From assembly GCF_003260975.1 (NCBI RefSeq), contig NZ_CP030041.1:682001-746000 (forward strand): 64,000 bases of DNA. Direction: 5' to 3'. Below the pieces are notes generated by a model. That model was not told the origin of the DNA and ran no database searches. It was given only the letters and a program-made list of their open reading frames with translations. Each line of letters starts with the position of its first letter. Positions within the stretch are counted from its first letter, which is position 1. Both the position numbers and the translations under genes were made by a program. Source of the DNA: Echinicola strongylocentroti. GTDB taxonomy: Bacteria > Bacteroidota > Bacteroidia > Cytophagales > Cyclobacteriaceae. Shown here in pieces: positions 55,842-64,000 of this stretch.

Positions 55842-57154
55842 ATGATAGAAAAAGTACTCAACCGTAAGAACCTCTACAAAGCCTACCGACAGGTAGTGCG
55901 AAATAAGGGTTCGGCAGGGGTGGACGGCATGAAGGTCACCGAACTGATTTCCTATCTGGAAAGCAACGGGGACAGTATTGTCACATCCATCCTGAACCAC
56001 ACGTACGTACCGAAACCTATCAAGGGGGTGGAAATCCCCAAGAGTAACGGAAAGACAAGATTGCTTGGAGTTCCCACAGTGGTAGACAGATGGCTCCAAC
56101 AGGCGGTAAGCCAAGTGCTGATGACCAAATACGAACTTACGTTTGAGGAACACAGCTACGGCTTCCGCCCTGAAAAGAATATCCACAAGGCGGTTTCACA
56201 AGCACTGAAAAACATCAATGATGGCTATCAGGACATCGTGGACATCGATCTTAAGGGATTCTTTGACGAGGTTGACCACTCGACCCTACTACAGTTCATT
56301 TACCAACGGGTAAAATGCCCGACTACCATGCGGCTTATCCGAAAGTGGCTGCGTGCACCCATCCAGATCAATGGAAAACTGCACAGGCGTCGAAAAGGCA
56401 TGCCACAGGGCTCTCCGATAAGCCCGCTTCTTTCCAACATCCTTTTGGATGTTCTGGACAAGGAACTGGACAGGAGAAACCTGAAATATGTGCGTTATGC
56501 TGACGATTTCAGCATCTACACCAAGTCAAAGAAGGAAGCCAGAAAAGTGGGCAACGAGATTTACCTCTTTTTGAGGAACAAGCTCAGGTTGCCCATCAAC
56601 AGGGAGAAAAGCGGTATCCGAAGACCCTCCAACTTCGAACTGCTGGGACATGCATTTGTCCCAGCATACCAGAAGGGGGCCAAAGGAAAATACCAGTTGG
56701 TGGTGAAGAAGAGCAGTTGGGAATCCCTCAAACGTAAGCTCAAGCAGATCACCAAGAAAACCAGACCTTACAGTTTTGAGGAACGGTTGAAAAAGCTGGC
56801 AGAGGTCTGGCGGGGATGGGTAAACAATTACCGTCTTGCCAGTATCAATGCAAAACTAAAAGCCATGGATGAATGGCTGAGAAACCGGCTTAGATACTGT
56901 ATCTGGCATGATTGAGGACAAAGCGGGAGCTTTGGGCCAGTATAGAGGGCGGGTTTGAGCGAAAACGCAAAAACCTGATCAGATTGGGGGTAGACCAAGA
57001 CCATGCCTACGCATGGAGTAGAACCAGAAAAGGAGGATGGGCAGTGGCTCAAAGCCCGATTCTGATTACCACTATCACTTTGTCACGCCTGAGAAGAAAG
57101 GGATACGAATCCATGCTTTCCTACTATCTCAAATCGCAACCTACAATCCAGTAA
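55842..57154 (+). pseudogene. ltrA: Group II intron reverse transcriptase/maturase, frameshifted
   Basis: The frame from ATG 55842 gives a 357-aa reverse transcriptase with GVPTVVDRWLQQAVSQVL, DIDLKGFFDEVDH, KGMPQGSPISPLLSNILLDV and the catalytic YADD. It stops at 56913-56915 after YCIWHD. The +1 frame then continues for 80 codons (KRKNLIRLGVDQDHAYAW ... SRLRRKGYESMLSYY), the usual C-terminal part. One lost G at GATTG(G)AGG would join them. The enzyme is probably inactive or reduced in maturase function. Confidence 0.8.
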
Positions 57155-57175
57155 ACCGCCGTATACAGCCTGTAC

Positions 57176-57193
57176 CGATGACTATCGGTAAGA
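57176..57193 (+). other. Extra hairpin in the domain V loop of intron 1
   Basis: TACCGAT/ATCGGTA is a perfect 7-bp hairpin with a GACT loop between the two strands of the domain V stem. Domain V normally has a 4-nt tip, so this is an insertion. It resembles the TCCGATAGCTATCGGA palindrome near 38985. Confidence 0.5.
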
Positions 57194-57238
57194 CCCGTAC
57201 GTATGGTGGTGTGAGAGCCTTAACCTGAGCTACTTGGC

Positions 57239-58264
57239 TCAGGTCGGGCTACTCGATTGTAAGGCGTTTTTCATTCTTTCATTAAATTCTTTTGGTTCGT
57301 CAATATGTAGTCCAAGTAGATTAAATCTCTTTTTCATACCATAAAGTCCGACTAATTCGTTCTCCTTTTTCAAGTGAATTATGACATTATGACTTTCAAG
57401 TTCTCCAAGTGGCGAAAGTGTTTTGGTCAATTCTTCTTTTTCTAATGACTTTCTTGAGAGTTCAACTTTGTCAATGTCTGAAAAGGGAATATCAACTTCA
57501 TTTAAAATGCCATATTTTAAAGTTAAACTGTCTTTGTTGATTGAAATAGGTCTTTTGGAAAGTGATTTTGCAAATCCGAACACTTGAATAGCAGTGTAAA
57601 CACTTAATGCCGTTAAAATCCAAGCAGCAACTATACTCCAACGAGCAAGTAAGAAATGAAGTGCAACTGTTTCAACGGCAATAATTAAAATGAACGCATA
57701 AAAAAGAGCAGGTGTTCCGCTTTTTTTATGATAAGTAAATTCATCATCATTCGTTTCTCTTGTTTTCCAATTTATGAAACCATAGTAGAAAACGGCAACT
57801 TCTGTCGCAAATGGTAATACAAGTTTTTTGGGAAGAATTTCGCTACAACCCTTTTTTAAGGTATCATAAAAGTCTGGTGTTGCACTTTTCAGTTCTTTGT
57901 ATGTTTTAACGGTTCTACGGACTTTAATTATAACAAAAGTTAATATTGAGATTTCAATTACTGGTAAAGCCCAAGTTTTGAAGATTGATAAATATGTTTG
58001 ACTTTCTTGCGGTAAAAAATATGAACCGACTAAAAGTCCAATTATCATAACTGGAATAACTGTGGTATTAGGTATTTTGGATTTTCGGATTAGCAGAAAG
58101 TAAACAAATGGAACCGTCAAAAGTAGGTCAGCCGTTATTGCAAAATTCAAAGTATCATTCCCATTTAGAAATGAAGACTTCATTAGCAAAATTAGAATGC
58201 CTAAAAGTAAAAGAGGAATTCCAAAATTGATAAGATTACGATTTATTGGTATTGTTCCGTTCAT
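57239..58264 (-). CDS. Hypothetical polytopic membrane protein; C-terminus altered by intron 1
   Basis: This 341-aa protein has about seven TM helices in residues 10-240 and a soluble C-terminal domain (GILNEVDIPFSDIDKVELSRKSLEKEE, resembling a PH-like fold). The last residues SSSPT and the stop are read from the intron end. Without the intron the frame would read QQWLKSNGG and stop inside the palindrome. It starts 24 bp from the tandem array. I do not recognise a family. Confidence 0.6.
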   Translation of the reverse strand: MNGTIPINRNLINFGIPLLLLGILILLMKSSFLNGNDTLNFAITADLLLTVPFVYFLLIRKSKIPNTTVIPVMIIGLLVGSYFLPQESQTYLSIFKTWALPVIEISILTFVIIKVRRTVKTYKELKSATPDFYDTLKKGCSEILPKKLVLPFATEVAVFYYGFINWKTRETNDDEFTYHKKSGTPALFYAFILIIAVETVALHFLLARWSIVAAWILTALSVYTAIQVFGFAKSLSKRPISINKDSLTLKYGILNEVDIPFSDIDKVELSRKSLEKEELTKTLSPLGELESHNVIIHLKKENELVGLYGMKKRFNLLGLHIDEPKEFNERMKNALQSSSPT

Positions 58265-58287
58265 ATCGTTTTTTTTTTATGCCTTAC

Positions 58288-58409
58288 AACGCCCTGTGTA
58301 GAAGCAGTAGCAGCCTTTATTCCATCAATATCCCGAAAGCAACTACCTTTGAGCAGCGACTTACGCTTCCTGCCTGAACCAAAAAAAGCTATTGTTTCTA
58401 CACCTTGTT
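58288..58409. repeat. attC-like element of tandem unit 1
   Basis: AAC (58288-58290) and GTT (58407-58409) bound arms GTGTAGAAGCAGTAGC and GCTATTGTTTCTACAC. In the other units the same pairing occurs at 58682-58803, 59076-59198 and 59472-59594. Confidence 0.7.
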
Positions 58410-59867
58410 ATAGTGCGTTTGTTTTGTTTCCGTTATCAGTTTTCCTTTTTGGACACTTGATCCAGCCAAGGTTTTTCCACAGACCTCAACTGTCAGGGTG
58501 ACCTTCTTTTTCCCAATCTCCCCCTCCTTTCGGCTTCCTTCAATCGCTCCCCTCAAATCGACAAAACGGGAGCCGAAGCCCCTCTTCTTCCCTCCTCCTT
58601 CAATCTCCTTTTTCAAAACCCTTCAATGAGCCGCCAAAAACATCGCTAAGTGATGCTAAAATGCTCACCCCAATGCGCTATAACGCCCTGTGTAGAAGCA
58701 GTAGCAGCCTTTATTCCATCAATCTCCCGAAAGCAACTACCTTTGAGCAGCGACTTACGGTTCCTGACTGAACCAAAAAATGCTATTGCTTCTACACCTT
58801 GTTATAGTGCGTTTGTTTTGTTTCCATTATCAGTTTTCCCTTTTGGAACCTTGATACAGCCAAGGTTTTTGCACAGACCACAACTGTCAGGGTGACCTTC
58901 TTTTTTCCAATCTCCCCCTCCTTTCGGCTTCCTTCAATCGATCCCCTCTAATCGACAAAACGGGAGCCGAAGCCCTCTTCTTCCCTCCCCCTTCAATCTC
59001 CTTTTTCAAACCCCTTCAATGAGCCGCCAAAACCATCGCTAAGTGATGCTAAAATGCTCACCCCAATGCGCTTATAACGCCCTGTGTAGAAGCAGTAGCA
59101 GCCCTTCTTCCATCAAAACCCCGAAAGCAACTACCTTTGAGCAGCGACTTACGGTTCCTGCCTGAACCAAAAAAAAGCTATTGTTTCTACACCTTGTTAT
59201 AATGCGTTTGTTTTGTTTCCGTTATCAGTTTCCCCTTTTGGACACTTGATCCAGCCAAGGTTTTTTGCACAGACCACAACTGTCAGGGTGACCTTCTTTT
59301 TTCCAATCTCCCCCTCCTTTCGGCTTCCTTCAATCGATCCCCTCAAATCGACAAAACGGGATTCGAAGCCCCTCTTCTTCCCTCCTCCTTCAATCTCCTT
59401 TTTCAAAACCCTTCAATGAGCCGCCAAAACCATCGCTAAGTGACGCTAAAATGCTCACCCCAATGCGCTATAACGCCCTGTGTAGAAGCAGTAGCAGCCC
59501 TTCTTCCATCAAAACCCCGAAAGCAACTACCTTTGAGCAGCGACTTACGGTTCCTGCCTGAACCAAAAAAAAGCTATTGTTTCTACACCTTGTTATAGTG
59601 CGTTTGTTTTGTTTCCGTTATCAGTTTCCCCTTTTGGACACTTGATCCAGCCAAGGTTTTTTGCACAGACCACAACTGTCAGGGTGACCTTCTTTTTCCC
59701 AATCTCCCCCTCCTTTCGGCTTCCTTCAATCGATCCCCTCAAATCGACAAAACGGGATTCGAAGCCCCTCTTCTTCCCTCCTCCTTCAATCTCCTTTTTC
59801 AAAACCCTTCAATGAGCCGCCAAAACCATCGCTAAGTGACGCTAAAATGCTCACCCCAATGCGCTAT
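58288..59867. repeat. Four tandem 394-396 bp cassette-like units
   Basis: Units start at 58288, 58682, 59076 and 59472. Each consists of an attC-like element of 122-123 bp (AACGCCCTGTGTAGAAGC ... GCTTCTACACCTTGTT) plus a 270-bp body. Units 3 and 4 encode identical frames over the body; units 1 and 2 differ by point changes and single-base indels. A 69-72-codon minus-strand frame starting at TTG occurs in units 1, 3 and 4, but in unit 2 it is broken by a lost G, so it is probably not a gene. Confidence 0.85.
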
Positions 59868-60052
59868 GACGACCCGGCTATGCGCAGTGCGGGATTGAAA
59901 AGTCGAAACTTTCAATCTGGCACAAACGGTAGCCAAAGCTGCGTTTTGTGTTTTAAATTTATTCAACAAAAACGTCAAAGCGGAGCTTTGGCGGAATAGA
60001 ATCACCGACCTTTCGGTTATTACCTCAGCCCGCATTGCGTATAGGTATTGTT
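59868..60052. repeat. attC-like palindromic element, family B (copy 1)
   Basis: GGCTATGCGCAGTGCGGG (59876-59893) pairs with CCCGCATTGCGTATAGG (60029-60045) with two mismatches. GTT is at 60050-60052; the left triplet is GAC at 59868-59870 instead of AAC. An inner stem CCAAAGCT/AGCTTTGG adds structure. It shares its arms with the element at 63152-63330. Confidence 0.7.
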
Positions 60053-60064
60053 GTGTGCTGGCTT

Positions 60065-60610
60065 TTATTTTTTCCAAAATTCCCACCAATTTTTGTCTTT
60101 GTTTCTTTCTCTAGTTACAATTTCTTGAGTGTCAATTCCCAAAGCCGTTCTTGCGTTGTAAGCAGTCAAGTAGTCAGAATGGTCAATGTAACTCCGTATT
60201 TTTTCCTTTATTCTACTATCCTGAAATTGTGACAAATAATGAAATATAGTTATCCGAGAATACTTGTCTTTTACATTGTCAAATTCTTTAAGCGCCAAGT
60301 CTTTCATTTCAGTATCTCCACCTTTAACTTCATTGATATAGCTTGCCCAAATAATCTTCGAGGTTGCACTCTTAGCTGAATTCAGTCTTTTATTCAAACT
60401 CGTCAGAGAATCTGTTGATTTCAAAATTGCGAGAGTTTCGCCTATTAACTCGTCATCTTTTGTTTCAAGCATTTCAATGAGTCTTTTCTCAACTTCTCGT
60501 TTGTCTTGGTCAGTTAAGTTCAGAACTAAATGCTCATTACTAAATCCATTTCGGTGCTGATAGTCGGCAGGTGGAATTAGTTCTTTGATTATTTGGTTAA
60601 TAGTTTTCAC
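60065..60610 (-). CDS. Hypothetical helical protein (HEAT-like)
   Basis: This 181-aa protein is all-helical with no signal peptide: LVLNLTDQDKREVEKRLIEMLETKDDELIGETLAILKSTDSL and FHYLSQFQDSRIKEKIRSYIDHSDYLTAYNARTALG look like consecutive HEAT-type helical hairpins. It ends in a tryptophan-rich tail. Function unknown. Single-gene cassette, starting 23 bp from the next palindrome. Confidence 0.6.
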   Translation of the reverse strand: MKTINQIIKELIPPADYQHRNGFSNEHLVLNLTDQDKREVEKRLIEMLETKDDELIGETLAILKSTDSLTSLNKRLNSAKSATSKIIWASYINEVKGGDTEMKDLALKEFDNVKDKYSRITIFHYLSQFQDSRIKEKIRSYIDHSDYLTAYNARTALGIDTQEIVTRERNKDKNWWEFWKK

Positions 60611-60632
60611 TTCGTTTTTTCAGCTTGCACAC

Positions 60633-60751
60633 AACGTTTTGCATATGGCTTGTGGCGGTTTCGAAGCACTTTCCTGTCCATCAAAACCAAAGCTAGCTAC
60701 TAAGCGAAAACCTTGCTGGCAGCCGTTCACCCGCTATAAGCTATATGCGTT
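60633..60751. repeat. attC-like palindromic element
   Basis: AAC (60633-60635) and GTT (60749-60751) bound arms GCATATGGCTTGTGGCGG (60641-60658) and CCGCTATAAGCTATATGC (60731-60748). The right end continues GTTGTTGTGCCACG into the next cassette gene. Confidence 0.7.
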
Positions 60752-60767
60752 GTTGTGCCACGTTTTT

Positions 60768-61286
60768 TTATTTTTCTTTCAATTCTAATTGAGGATAAAC
60801 GACTTCTTTTATGTAGTCCATTATCCAATCGTCAGCTTGTTTTAATTGGTAAATCCGCTTATTCAATTCTTTAATCACTCGTTCTTTAAGGTTTTCGTCC
60901 TTTTGTTTATTGTCATCAATGGTGTTGTCGTAAACTATTACGCAAAGAGCGTCCATCAGTAAATTTCTTTTGTGGTCGAGTAGCGCAACGTTGTCGAGAA
61001 TGTTCAAGATATTATCTAAGTACTTCTCGTCAGCCAACAGAAGTTCTTCGTCTTGTCCCATTAAATACAATTCAGGATTTGTCGCCCATTCTTTTAACAA
61101 TTCAAAGTCCAAGTCAGGAGTTTGGTAATAGATAATAAATTTTGTGGCTGAACATTTCTTACAGTTCTTTCCAACGACTTCATTGATATCCACAAGTTCG
61201 AAAGCCGCTTCTCTTCTTGATACGCTAATTTGCTCTTTGCTTCCGCAATTAGAACACTCCCTTTCTATGGTATAGCTGTCTTTCAT
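60768..61286 (-). CDS. Hypothetical zinc-ribbon protein
   Basis: This protein of 172 residues has CSNCGS near the N-terminus and CKKCSA about 30 residues later, a zinc-ribbon-like pair, then a helical C-terminal part. ATG 61286 (MKDSYTIERE) is preferred; the longer frame to 61331 runs into group II intron sequence. No family is recognised. The start is 14 bp from the intron 2 junction. Confidence 0.6.
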   Translation of the reverse strand: MKDSYTIERECSNCGSKEQISVSRREAAFELVDINEVVGKNCKKCSATKFIIYYQTPDLDFELLKEWATNPELYLMGQDEELLLADEKYLDNILNILDNVALLDHKRNLLMDALCVIVYDNTIDDNKQKDENLKERVIKELNKRIYQLKQADDWIMDYIKEVVYPQLELKEK

Positions 61287-61300
61287 TTTAATGTGGCACA

Positions 61301-63151
61301 ATCGGGTCACGCAGGGGAATCTCACCCCCACGTTCCCACAGAACCGTGCATGAGACTCTCACCTCACACGGCTCTTCATGTTTATAAATCGCTCGGTACT
61401 AAATGTACCTAAGGTCGAGCCAATTTCCAGTGCTCGAATAAGCCGGGATTGGTTCTGTATTTTTGCTTCAGCCATTTTACAGCTGCCATCTTGTACAGTT
61501 CTTTTTCCCATTTCACCCATTTGAGCAGCCTCTGGTTGAGTTGGTTCCACACGTAGCGCATGGTTTCACCTCTCAGCTTGTGATAGTAGTTGATCATCCC
61601 CCTGATAATGGGATTCAGTCTTTGGGCTACCTCCTCCAGCGGTCTTCGCCACTTGTGGATGCCCATGTTCCTAAATTTACCCAGTATCGATGTTCTGGAT
61701 TTGATGCTTACAAATGTCCCCGGCAATAGCATGCCCCGGCCTTTAATGGTTTTCATGGATGGTTTGATGGTAAAGCCCAGAAAGTCATATTTGCGGGGAT
61801 ATTTGGTCTCTGACCATCCCCGCAGGTTGACAATCTTTGTCTTCACCGGATGCAGCTGTAAATGACAGGCCTCCATACGCTTGGTAATTTCCCTGAGCAT
61901 ATATTGCGCTTGCCTCTCCGTTTTGCAATGCACCACTATATCATCTGCGTACCTTTCAAAAGGCTTTTCCGGATGATGTTTTGCCATCCACCGGTCAAAG
62001 GTCACATGCAGAAAGAGATTTGCCAGAAGTGGGCTGATGACCCCGCCCTGCGGTGTACCTGCCTTTGTCCGGATAAATTTTCCTTCCGCCATGATCCCTG
62101 CTTCCAACCATCGTGACACATACAGGGCCACCCACTTGTCCTTGCAGTAATGCCCCAGTGCTTTCATCATCAGCTCATGGTCTATGTTGTCAAAGAACCC
62201 CTTGATGTCGAGGTCGACCACAAAGTCATGGCCGAAACAATTCCGCTGTGACTGTCTTACTGCTTGATGTGCGCTTCTGCCCGGCCTGTACCCAAAGGAG
62301 CTTTCATGGAACAACGGCTCCAGCTGTTTCTCAAGATGGTGACGTACCACTTGTTGGGCGATACGGTCGAGCAGGGTGGGAATACCGAGTTTCCGGGTAC
62401 CCCCGTCTTTTTTGTCGATTTCCACCCTTCTTACCGGCAGGGGAAAATAGCTGCCGGAGGTCAGCCGGTTTCATAGTCTGTACAGGTGGGAAGATCGATC
62501 CCTGTCGAGTTCCGCCCAGCCCATCTCATCTATGCCCGAACCGCCTTTATTGGCTTTTACCGCTTTGTACGCCTCCCATACCATCACTTTGGTAATCGGT
62601 TGCGATTTTGTCTCATAATAGTCTGTCATCCCAATTATATCATTGGTTGTAAACCGGTCTGAAACCAAACATGCCCGGCCCTTCGCTCCATACCCATTAC
62701 AGGTACTTCATCACTACTACGACCGGGTCTGCCACCCATGCCTCACCCAACCACGGGTGCGGGTTTCCTCTCTCGATTTGGCCCGGCGGCATGGATTTCA
62801 CTTGTTCCTTAAAACAGCCTGCATATGCGTCCCGCCAACTTAACCCCGGATGCCGCGTACCCAGTAATTAGGTCTCCGGTACGCTTGATCATAGGTACAA
62901 CCGTAATTACCTATTTTTGACATCATATCTTGCCTGACGAGGCTTCATCATTGGTTCACTTTCGTTCGACTCACATATGCACACCTACAGGAATCTTTGT
63001 TCCCGTTTTTCCTTATCGCTCACCACAACACCGTTTCCAGACGTCGCAGCATAAGGTGGTTTGGTGACCGCCCCTAAACGCCGTCACCGAGAGGCCTACT
63101 CTCATCTGTTTTAAAGCACCAACAATCAAATTATTGTTGTTCAAGTCACAC
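61301..63151 (-). mobile_element. Group II intron 2
   Basis: Reading the minus strand, the intron begins GTGTGACTTG at 63151 and ends GACCCGAT at 61301 (1,851 bp). Domain V is classical: GAGCCGTGTGAGG...CATGCACGGTTCTG near 61345-61380. Domain VI follows. Joining the exons gives CCGT|TGTGCC, restoring the terminal GTT of the element at 63152-63330. Unlike intron 1 it is on the same strand as the cassette genes. Confidence 0.8.
61409..62629 (-). pseudogene. ltrA: Group II intron reverse transcriptase with an in-frame stop
   Basis: ATG 62629 (MTDYYETKSQPITK) opens the frame and TGA at 62471-62473 interrupts it in SHLYRL*NRLTSGSYFP, where related enzymes have Trp, so TGG became TGA. The frame then continues without shift through GIPTLLDRIAQQVV, DLDIKGFFDNIDH, GTPQGGVISPLLANLFLHV, YADD and the C-terminal WKLARP. 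About 406 residues in all. The mutation should inactivate the protein unless suppressed. Confidence 0.85.
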
Positions 63152-63330
63152 ACGGTCAAGGCTATACGTAGTGCGGGGTTAGAAAAACGAAAGCTTTCAA
63201 ATTTGCACCAACGGTAGCGAGCCGTTTTTATGTTTATTATTTTCTTGCAATAAATATACAAACTGCGAGCGGAATAAATGCTACAAACTTTAGGTTAGCT
63301 ATTCAACCCGCATTACGTGTAGCCAATGTT
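63152..63330. repeat. attC-like palindromic element, family B (copy 2)
   Basis: GGCTATACGTAGTGCGGG (63160-63177) pairs with CCCGCATTACGTGTAGCC (63307-63324). GTT is at 63328-63330. The left AAC is completed only after intron 2 is removed (A61300 + AC at 63152). The arms match those at 59876-59893 and 60029-60045. Confidence 0.7.
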
Positions 63331-63338
63331 AGCAACAG

Positions 63339-64000
63339 TTATTTTAGTTCGTTTATAAATAGTTCATATCCACTTTGTTCAAGTACGTTTTCAACATTTA
63401 ATTCGTAAATATCTTTCCAACTATCTGCTCCGTTTTTCTCCACGTATTTTTCTATTATTCGGAATCCTAACCAATAGTTAAGACTTTTTGGTGCATTTTT
63501 AAACAATTGCTGTTTATCATTCCTTAACAATCGGTTATCACCACTTTCATCATCGAAGTACTGCTTTAATTCATTGAATAACTGCCTTTCGTGTTCTAAA
63601 TACCAATTCCAGTCGCTTTCGCTCATATTTTCTACAGCTTCTTGTTTTGAAATTTGTCCATCGAAAAATACCCACGTAAAATAGCAAGCAAATCCCTCAT
63701 CGATAGTTTGTCTTAATGCCGAATTCTTTTTTGGGTCATTTTTTCGGAAAGGTTCATAAGCGAGATGATTTAATTCGTGAGGAATTCCTTTTTCTATTGT
63801 GTATTCAATATCCTGTTCTTTATAATTTAGCTCAATACAAAATTGGTCGTTGTCACAACCACCAAATAATATTCCAGTTATTGGTGTAAATAAGATACTG
63901 ATTGTCGATTCTACCTTATGTGGCACTAATAGATTGAATTTAGTGAGGTTGTTCTCTAAAACAGAGTCAAGTTTCATATTCACAAGCGTTTCTGCTCTTT
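63339..64000 (-). CDS. DUF2268-like putative zinc protease (5' end beyond window)
   Basis: At least 220 residues are visible; the frame is open to base 64000 and no start is forced, although GTG/ATG codons lie at 63983 and 63977. GIPHELNHLAY holds an HExxH-type metal site (HELNH), followed by DEGFACYFTWVF with the third ligand glutamate region. It resembles the DUF2268 predicted Zn-dependent proteases. Last visible cassette gene, with its palindrome at 63152-63330. Confidence 0.7.
   Translation of the reverse strand, partial: RAETLVNMKLDSVLENNLTKFNLLVPHKVESTISILFTPITGILFGGCDNDQFCIELNYKEQDIEYTIEKGIPHELNHLAYEPFRKNDPKKNSALRQTIDEGFACYFTWVFFDGQISKQEAVENMSESDWNWYLEHERQLFNELKQYFDDESGDNRLLRNDKQQLFKNAPKSLNYWLGFRIIEKYVEKNGADSWKDIYELNVENVLEQSGYELFINELK

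Larger units (their letters stand above)
55268..57257 (+). mobile_element. Group II intron 1
   Basis: The intron starts GTGTGCC at 55268 and ends CTCGAT at 57257, giving 1,990 bp. The first 570 bp hold the domain I-IV scaffold (AAGCCAAGCAAGTGGCAAGG and similar), a reverse transcriptase ORF follows, and the 3' end has a domain V-like CCGCCGTATAC...GTACGTATGGTGG and a domain VI stem ACCTGAGC/GGCTCAGGT. Removing it gives ATTGT|TGTAAGG, the same junction type as in an intact neighbour element (CATTGTTGTA at 54514). The domain V tip carries an unusual extra hairpin. Confidence 0.8.

Noticed and set aside
58398..59802. 69-72-aa minus-strand frames in the tandem units as genes
   Set aside because: They start only with TTG, are purine-rich and low in complexity, and the frame is broken in unit 2. 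Kept as part of the repeat, not as CDS.
58288..59867. Possible CRISPR array
   Set aside because: The repeat unit is about 395 bp with the whole unit conserved; there are no short repeats with unique spacers.
55842..62629. Reverse transcriptases as retron or diversity-generating elements
   Set aside because: Domain V/VI structures flank both genes and the motifs are those of group II maturases; no msr/msd, template repeat or variable repeat was seen.

Overview
The window looks like a chromosomal segment of a marine-type member of the Bacteroidota, probably order Cytophagales (Cyclobacteriaceae, Echinicola/Algoriphagus-like). This is inferred from the arginine cluster with an N-acyl-ornithine transcarbamylase, the SusC-type 'VVTGYG' sequence, short '...AQ' signal peptides, the protein families DUF4139, DUF1835, DUF2254 and DUF4625, and weak use of Shine-Dalgarno sequences. 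No rRNA, tRNA or CRISPR array was seen.

Bases 1-44.7 kb are ordinary chromosome. A partial B12/radical-SAM gene, a DsbA/FrnE-like oxidoreductase, a 51-aa zinc-ribbon membrane protein and a Fic protein with an XRE domain come first. A complete co-directional arginine cluster follows (4.6-13.5 kb: GNAT acyltransferase, argG, argC, argD, N-acylornithine carbamoyltransferase, argB, argE, argH). Next are merR-dprA, an HMG-CoA-lyase-like gene, and a polysaccharide/glycan block (17.6-27.6 kb: YfhO-type membrane protein, two methyltransferases, GT2, Wzx-type flippase, then opposite-strand DegT aminotransferase and two GT4 glycosyltransferases). After that lie a fused FAD/Fe-S oxidase, DUF2254, a VOC protein, a secreted GH2 hydrolase, DUF1835, a serine hydrolase, a flavodoxin, an AraC regulator with a small membrane protein and an SDR, and a DUF4139 protein carrying a SusC-like insert.

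From about 45-46.6 kb to the right edge the character changes. Every accessory gene lies on the minus strand, most are single genes of unknown function (one is a higBA-type toxin-antitoxin pair), and nearly every one is followed by its own imperfect palindrome of 59-185 bp. Most palindromes are bounded by AAC on the left and GTT on the right. Genes start only 10-90 bp from the neighbouring palindrome. This is the layout of an integron-type gene-cassette array with attC-like sites, but no integrase is in the window. About thirteen cassettes can be counted, including four tandem near-identical 394-396 bp units with no clear gene.

The array has been invaded by an IS21-family element (2,650 bp, 7-bp target duplication), by two nearly full-length group II introns and by a degraded third intron. 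Both intact introns interrupt a palindrome at the same point, GT|TGT inside the terminal GTT. Removing them in silico restores the element ends. Both intron reverse transcriptases are broken (frameshift; in-frame stop). The cassette array and the introns' shared targeting of its repeats are the most interesting part of the window.
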